This document shows positions 5,895 through 9,358 of a stretch of 9,358 nucleotides of DNA, one piece after another. The notes under the pieces are model-generated. The model was not told the origin of the DNA and made no database searches. It worked only from the letters and a program-made list of their open reading frames with translations. The position numbers were made by a program, and so were the translations under genes. The first letter of the stretch is position 1. Every line of letters starts with the position of its first letter. Source of the DNA: Cenarchaeum sp. (GTDB lineage Archaea > Thermoproteota > Nitrososphaeria > Nitrososphaerales > Nitrosopumilaceae); assembly GCA_007570915.1 (NCBI GenBank), contig RKSK01000125.1, positions 1 to 9,358 on the forward strand. Reading direction: 5' to 3'.

Positions 5895-6617
5895 TTGGCC
5901 ACGGTGGACGTCAGCCTCCCGTCGATGGGCATAGGCGCGGCGATCGCCGCGGCGGCCATACTCGCGCCCCTCTACGCCCTAGAGCTCGCCTCGCCGGACG
6001 CGCCGGCCCAGCTCGGCGTGCCCTCGACGGGGGCGCTCGAGCCCCCGCCGGCCGAGCCGACGCCGGAGCTCCTCCTCTCCAACGCCTCGCCCTTTTTGGG
6101 CAACCCCGCGGCCCCCGTCACGCTAGTCGAGTTTGGCGACTACCAGTGCGCGTTCTGCCACCGCCACTTTGAGAGGACCGAGCCGGAGCTCGTCTCGAGG
6201 TACGTCGAGACGGGCCAGGTGCGGATGCTCTTCAAGGACTTTGTCGTGATCGGGCCGGACTCGGTGACGGCCGCGCGCGCGGCCCACTGCGGCGGCGACC
6301 AGGGCCTGTTCTGGGAGTTCCACGACGCCATATACGAGGCGTACAGCGGCGAGCGCACGGGGTGGGCCTCGATCGCCGGCATGCGCGAGATCGCCTCGGG
6401 CGTCGAGGGCCTCGACGGGGCGGCGTGGGGGGCGTGCATGGAGGCCGGCACGCACGCCGAGAGGGTCAGCGCGAGCAGCGCAGACGCGCGGGCCCTGGGC
6501 CTGAGCGGCACGCCGGCCTTTTACGTGATCGGCGCCGGCGGCGACGTCTTTCTCATGCGCGGCGCGCAGCCGCTCTCCGAGTTTGAGGACGTCCTCGCGC
6601 GCGCGATCGCCGGCTAG
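5895..6617 (+). CDS. Membrane-anchored DsbA-like thiol-disulfide oxidoreductase
   Basis: Likely forms or shuffles disulfides in proteins outside the cell membrane. The thioredoxin-fold domain starts after FLGNPAAPVTLVEFGDYQ and carries the redox motif Cys-Ala-Phe-Cys (CAFC, 6147-6158), an inserted helical region (about 6255-6480) and the cis-proline loop GTPAFYV (Pro at 6513-6515), with a typical C-terminal helix. A single hydrophobic stretch (GIGAAIAAAAILAPLYALEL) near the N-terminus acts as signal or membrane anchor, followed by a Pro/Glu-rich linker. Two further cysteines (6288 and 6444 regions) may form a structural pair. The frame is open from GTG 5853, but a TATA-like box at 5863-5870 lies inside that extension; TTG 5895 (MATVDVSLPS) or GTG 5904 is preferred, with ATG 5925 less likely because it trims the anchor. 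Archaea of this group often carry several such proteins; the specific partner is unknown. Confidence 0.9.
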   Translation: MATVDVSLPSMGIGAAIAAAAILAPLYALELASPDAPAQLGVPSTGALEPPPAEPTPELLLSNASPFLGNPAAPVTLVEFGDYQCAFCHRHFERTEPELVSRYVETGQVRMLFKDFVVIGPDSVTAARAAHCGGDQGLFWEFHDAIYEAYSGERTGWASIAGMREIASGVEGLDGAAWGACMEAGTHAERVSASSADARALGLSGTPAFYVIGAGGDVFLMRGAQPLSEFEDVLARAIAG

Positions 6618-6629
6618 GCGCGCGCGGGC

Positions 6630-6655
6630 TATATAGGGCGGCATATCCTTATATC
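6630..6655 (+). promoter_or_regulatory. Tandem TATA-like boxes for HMG-CoA synthase
   Basis: Two A/T-rich elements stand in the 61-base gap after the DsbA-like gene: TATATA at 6630-6636 and CTTATATC at 6648-6655. The second is centred about 27 bases before the ATG at 6679 and fits a leaderless transcript. The first would give a short leader of about 20 bases. No Shine-Dalgarno sequence precedes the ATG. Confidence 0.6.
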
Positions 6656-6678
6656 CAAACGCGCCCCCGCCGCCTCCC

Positions 6679-8070
6679 ATGCCGGCAGGCATTGACGACA
6701 TTGCGGTGTACGTCCCGCGCCTCTACGTGGACGCCGAGGACTTTGCCGAGCACAGGGGGATTAGCGCCTCAAAGCTGCGCCAGGGCCTCGGCGTCTCGCA
6801 GATGGCCATGGTCGACGCCAACCAGGACCCCGCGTGCCTCGCGGCCAACGCGTGCCTCGAGCTCATGCAGCGCAACGGCCTGCGGCCGTCTGACATCGGG
6901 CGCCTCTACGCGTCGACCGAGTCCTCGATGGACGAGTCAAAGGCGATGAACACGTACGTCATCGGCATGCTCGAGCAGGTCTACGGGCGCGGGGCCTTTG
7001 AGCACTGCGGCGGGATCGAGACAAAGTTCGCGTGCGTGTCCGGGTCGTACTCGCTCTACGACAACGCCAACTGGATACGCGCCGGCGAGGCCGGCGGCAA
7101 GAGGGCAATCGTCGTCGTCTCCGACATTGCAAAGTACGACATGGGCTCCTCCGGCGAGCTCACGCAGGGCGCCGGCGCAGTGGCCATGCTCCTAAGCGAC
7201 AGCCCGCGCCTCCTCGAGTTTGACGCGCGCGTGACGGCGACGTCGATACGCGACGAGTACGACTTTTACCGCCCGACGGGCAAGCCCACGCCCGTCGTCC
7301 ACGGACAGTACTCCAACCTGCTCTACCTCATACAGGTCCGCAACACGCTGGAGGCGTACAAGAAAAAGGCCTTTGAGACGGGCCTCGTCACGCTGGCCGA
7401 GGGCGAGACGATACTCGACCACATAGACTACCTCTGCGTCCACCTGCCCTACGCGAACATGGGCAAGAAGGCCCTCGCCTACCTGCTGCGCCACGAGTGG
7501 CGGGGCCTGCCGCGCTGGGGCCCCATAGTCAGGGCGGTCGGCATGGACGAGCCGTCCCCGAGGGCCGGCGGGACCATCGAGTCCATACTCGAGGACGCCA
7601 GGTTCATGGAGCAGGACCACGAGTTCAACAGGCGCTTTGTCAAGACGGCCGAGTACAGGGAGGCGTACGACTCAAAGCTGGCCAGCTCGCTGCGAGCGGC
7701 GACGATGGTGGGCAACATATACACGGCGTCGCTCTACCTGAGCTTCCGGAGCGCGCTAGAGTTTGAGCACAACGCCGGCGCCGACCTCGAGGGAAAGAGG
7801 TTTGGGTTTGGGTCCTACGGGTCGGGGAGCTCGGCGATGGTCTTCTCGGGCGTCATCGCGCCGGGCTACCGCGAGGTCGTCGAGCCGATGAACATCGCCG
7901 GCGAGATGGGCAAGAGGAGGCGCCTCACGTTTGACGAGTACGAGAGCATACACGAGAACCGCATACGGCCAAACGAGCCCATACTCGACGCGCAGAGGGA
8001 GTTTGTCCTAGTCGACGTGATGACGTCGCCCGAGTCGCAGGGCGAGCGGCGCTATGCCTACGCCGAGTGA
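6679..8070 (+). CDS. Hydroxymethylglutaryl-CoA synthase
   Basis: Condenses acetyl-CoA and acetoacetyl-CoA to HMG-CoA, the committed entry to the mevalonate pathway that supplies isoprenoids for archaeal lipids. The thiolase-fold catalytic triad is visible: Glu81 in YASTESSMDES, nucleophile Cys119 in ETKFACVSGSYSL, and His255 in CVHLPYANMGKKA. Other conserved blocks include IVVVSDIAKYDMGSSGELTQGAGAVAM (144-170) and FGFGSYGSGSSAMVFSGVI near the C-terminus. At 463 residues it is longer than the roughly 350-residue form common in many archaea and closer in size to eukaryotic and haloarchaeal enzymes. The start ATG at 6679 lies about 27 bases after a TATA-like box. Its last 17 bases overlap the next gene, suggesting co-transcription. 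The acetoacetyl-CoA thiolase that often neighbours this enzyme is not in the window. Assignment is firm. Confidence 0.96.
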   Translation: MPAGIDDIAVYVPRLYVDAEDFAEHRGISASKLRQGLGVSQMAMVDANQDPACLAANACLELMQRNGLRPSDIGRLYASTESSMDESKAMNTYVIGMLEQVYGRGAFEHCGGIETKFACVSGSYSLYDNANWIRAGEAGGKRAIVVVSDIAKYDMGSSGELTQGAGAVAMLLSDSPRLLEFDARVTATSIRDEYDFYRPTGKPTPVVHGQYSNLLYLIQVRNTLEAYKKKAFETGLVTLAEGETILDHIDYLCVHLPYANMGKKALAYLLRHEWRGLPRWGPIVRAVGMDEPSPRAGGTIESILEDARFMEQDHEFNRRFVKTAEYREAYDSKLASSLRAATMVGNIYTASLYLSFRSALEFEHNAGADLEGKRFGFGSYGSGSSAMVFSGVIAPGYREVVEPMNIAGEMGKRRRLTFDEYESIHENRIRPNEPILDAQREFVLVDVMTSPESQGERRYAYAE

Positions 8071-8638
8071 GGCGATAAGGGCCATAGCCTACGGCCACAT
8101 CGCCGGCGTGGGCGAGGCGCGCGCGAGGCGCGAGCTCTGCTCGCCGCGCGCCGGCGCGCTCCTCTCCGGCGTCGCGCGCGCGTGCCTCCCGCGCGTGCGC
8201 GCGCTCGGCGCCGGGCCCGCCGGCGACTGCGCGCTCGTCACGGTCCTGCTGCACTATGCGCTCAGCGCCGCGGCGATCCCGAGCCACCGAAAGGTGGCCG
8301 TGCGCGGGCGCGAGGTCGACATTGTGGTCCCCGACGCGCGCACGCTGGCGGCCGCGCCGGCGCGCGCGCTCGTCGTGTGCGTGCCCGAGGACGCAAGCGC
8401 GCGCGGCGCCGAGGCCGCCGCCGAGGCCGCCTCGCGCATCCTTCCGCGCGAGAACGTCGCCGTCGCGCTGTGCCCGAGCGCCAGGGGCGTTGGGGTCGAG
8501 GCGTACTCGGTCGAGGACGGCACGCTCGGCGGCGTGCTGGGCCGCGCGAGGGCGCACCTAGCGTCGACCGGCGGCGGGCGCCTCGGCGTCCTGGGCGCGG
8601 CGGCCGGCCCCGAACAGCGCGCCGACGTCCATAGATGA
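8054..8638 (+). CDS. Unrecognised protein of 194 residues, overlapping HMG-CoA synthase
   Basis: I do not recognise this family. The frame has the strong G/C third-position bias and ATA/AGG usage of its neighbours, so it is probably real. It starts with ATG 8054 inside the end of HMG-CoA synthase (17-base overlap), which suggests coupled translation. The protein is soluble, Ala/Arg-rich, with no signal peptide or membrane helix. An N-terminal helical part (1-75) is followed by an alpha/beta-looking part with IPSHRKVAVRGREVDIVVPDARTL (about 76-98) and ALVVCVPED (about 104-112). The EVDIVVPD-then-hydrophobic-strand pattern is loosely like a PD-(D/E)XK nuclease core, but the expected E-X-K is absent (VCVPED), so no activity is claimed. 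The last 81 bases overlap the end of bioD on the other strand, and the final 20-odd residues are low-complexity. Extreme GC leaves other frames open too. Confidence 0.7.
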   Translation: MPTPSEAIRAIAYGHIAGVGEARARRELCSPRAGALLSGVARACLPRVRALGAGPAGDCALVTVLLHYALSAAAIPSHRKVAVRGREVDIVVPDARTLAAAPARALVVCVPEDASARGAEAAAEAASRILPRENVAVALCPSARGVGVEAYSVEDGTLGGVLGRARAHLASTGGGRLGVLGAAAGPEQRADVHR

Positions 8639-9295
8639 GCGCAGCTCCGAGGCGACCGCGCCGGGGCCGGCGTCGTCCAGGCGGCGCAGCGAGGCGAGGA
8701 CGCGCGCGCCCGTGAGGGCCTCCAGGTCGCGGCGCAGCGTGGCCTCTGGGTACATCTCGCCGCCCGTCTCGTTTATGACAATGCCGGCCACGCGCACGCC
8801 GCGCCCTGCTAGGGCGTGGATTGACATTATGGCGTGGTTTACGCACCCGATGCGCCTGGGGCAGACGAGGAGCGCCGCGGCCCCCATCCCCGCGGCGAGG
8901 TCGGCTACGTGGTAGCCGGCGCGTATCGGGACCATCGCCCCGCCCATGCCCTCCACGACGACGGCGTCGTGGCGCGAGGCGAGCTCCCCGTGCGCGGCAA
9001 GCGCCGCCCCGACGTCTGCCTCGGCGCCGCACTCGATGGCAGCCGTGTACGGCGAGGCCGGAAAGTCAAAGAACTGCGGGTTGATCAGGGCCTCGCCGTC
9101 GGCCTCCGAGCCGGCCGCGCGCGCTATGGCCTGCGCGTCGGCTGACGCAAAGCCCGACGCCTGCCTCTGGCCCGCCGCAAAGGGCTTCATGGCGCCCACG
9201 TTGACGCCGGCGGCGCGCAGGGCCGAGGCGATGCCGGCGGCGACGACCGTCTTGCCGACTCCCGTGTCGGTCCCGGTTACAAGGATCGAGCCCAT
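8558..9295 (-). CDS. bioD: Dethiobiotin synthetase
   Basis: ATP-dependent closure of the ureido ring of 7,8-diaminopelargonate with CO2 to give dethiobiotin, the penultimate step of biotin synthesis. The 245-residue protein shows the family signatures in order: P-loop GTDTGVGKT (8-16), MKPFAAG (36-42, with the substrate/ATP lysine Lys37), INPQFFDFPASPYTAA (71-86), VVEGMGGAMVPI (113-124) and RRIGCVNHAIMSIHAL (147-162), then GIVINE (171-176). The start ATG at 9295 sits directly before the P-loop strand. A TATA-like element lies about 30 bases upstream and no ribosome-binding site is seen. The C-terminal 20 residues (Arg/Ala-rich) overlap the convergent unrecognised gene and are probably not part of the core fold. 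Other bio genes are not visible; they may lie just outside the right edge. Assignment is firm. Confidence 0.95.
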   Translation of the reverse strand: MGSILVTGTDTGVGKTVVAAGIASALRAAGVNVGAMKPFAAGQRQASGFASADAQAIARAAGSEADGEALINPQFFDFPASPYTAAIECGAEADVGAALAAHGELASRHDAVVVEGMGGAMVPIRAGYHVADLAAGMGAAALLVCPRRIGCVNHAIMSIHALAGRGVRVAGIVINETGGEMYPEATLRRDLEALTGARVLASLRRLDDAGPGAVASELRSSMDVGALFGAGRRAQDAEAPAAGRR

Positions 9296-9321
9296 GCCCG
9301 GGGGAGCGCGCCGCGGCGGGC

Positions 9322-9330
9322 CACTTAACC
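9322..9330 (-). promoter_or_regulatory. TATA-like box for bioD
   Basis: Read on the minus strand, GGTTAAGTG is centred about 31 bases before the bioD ATG at 9295, in a GC-rich stretch. Spacing fits the near-leaderless pattern of the other genes here. A minus-strand frame ending in TGA at 9335-9333 could be the tail of an upstream gene, in which case bioD might instead be the second gene of an operon. Too little sequence remains to decide. Confidence 0.35.
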
Positions 9331-9358
9331 CTTCATGGCCAGCCGGCGAGCGCCAGGC

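Noticed and set aside
8110..8210. Dense alternating GC tracts that might form Z-DNA or a repeat
   Set aside because: They follow from Ala/Arg-rich coding with G/C third positions; no true repeat unit is present.
9335..9358. Possible plus-strand gene start (ATG 9335) at the right edge
   Set aside because: Only eight codons are visible and no suitably spaced promoter is seen.

Overview
The window is a compact, very GC-rich archaeal chromosome segment. Several things point to an archaeon, most probably a high-GC ammonia-oxidising thaumarchaeon (Nitrososphaerota) such as a Cenarchaeum-like or sponge-associated lineage. It encodes a phosphorylating type II (archaeal) glyceraldehyde-3-phosphate dehydrogenase and a mevalonate-pathway HMG-CoA synthase. 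AGG (Arg) and ATA (Ile) codons are frequent despite the high GC. TATA-like boxes sit about 25-31 bases upstream of likely start codons, with no Shine-Dalgarno sequence, as expected for leaderless archaeal transcripts. The lineage is an inference; no rRNA is present to test it.

Layout. Bases 1-359 appear non-coding and carry the threonine synthase promoter. Threonine synthase (360-1697, +) overlaps by ATGA a C5-cytosine DNA methyltransferase (1694-2683, +). Converging on it is a restriction endonuclease resembling the Eco47II/Sau96I family (2680-3396, -); the two stop codons share one CTAG. The short region 3397-3539 has a TATA-like box flanked by two inverted repeats. Next come a CNNM/CorC-type membrane protein (3540-4793, +) and a convergent type II GAPDH (4768-5820, -). 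A divergent promoter region separates GAPDH from a membrane-anchored DsbA-like thiol oxidoreductase (about 5895-6617, +). HMG-CoA synthase (6679-8070, +) overlaps an unrecognised gene (8054-8638, +), whose end overlaps a convergent dethiobiotin synthetase, bioD (8558-9295, -).

How it fits together. Most genes are metabolic housekeeping: threonine, triose phosphate, isoprenoid lipid and biotin synthesis. The accessory element is a two-gene type II restriction-modification system inserted between them. Its methyltransferase appears to depend on the threonine synthase transcript, while the nuclease seems to have its own potentially controlled promoter. That arrangement is the most interesting point in the window. 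No tRNA, rRNA, CRISPR array, insertion sequence or replication origin was recognised.
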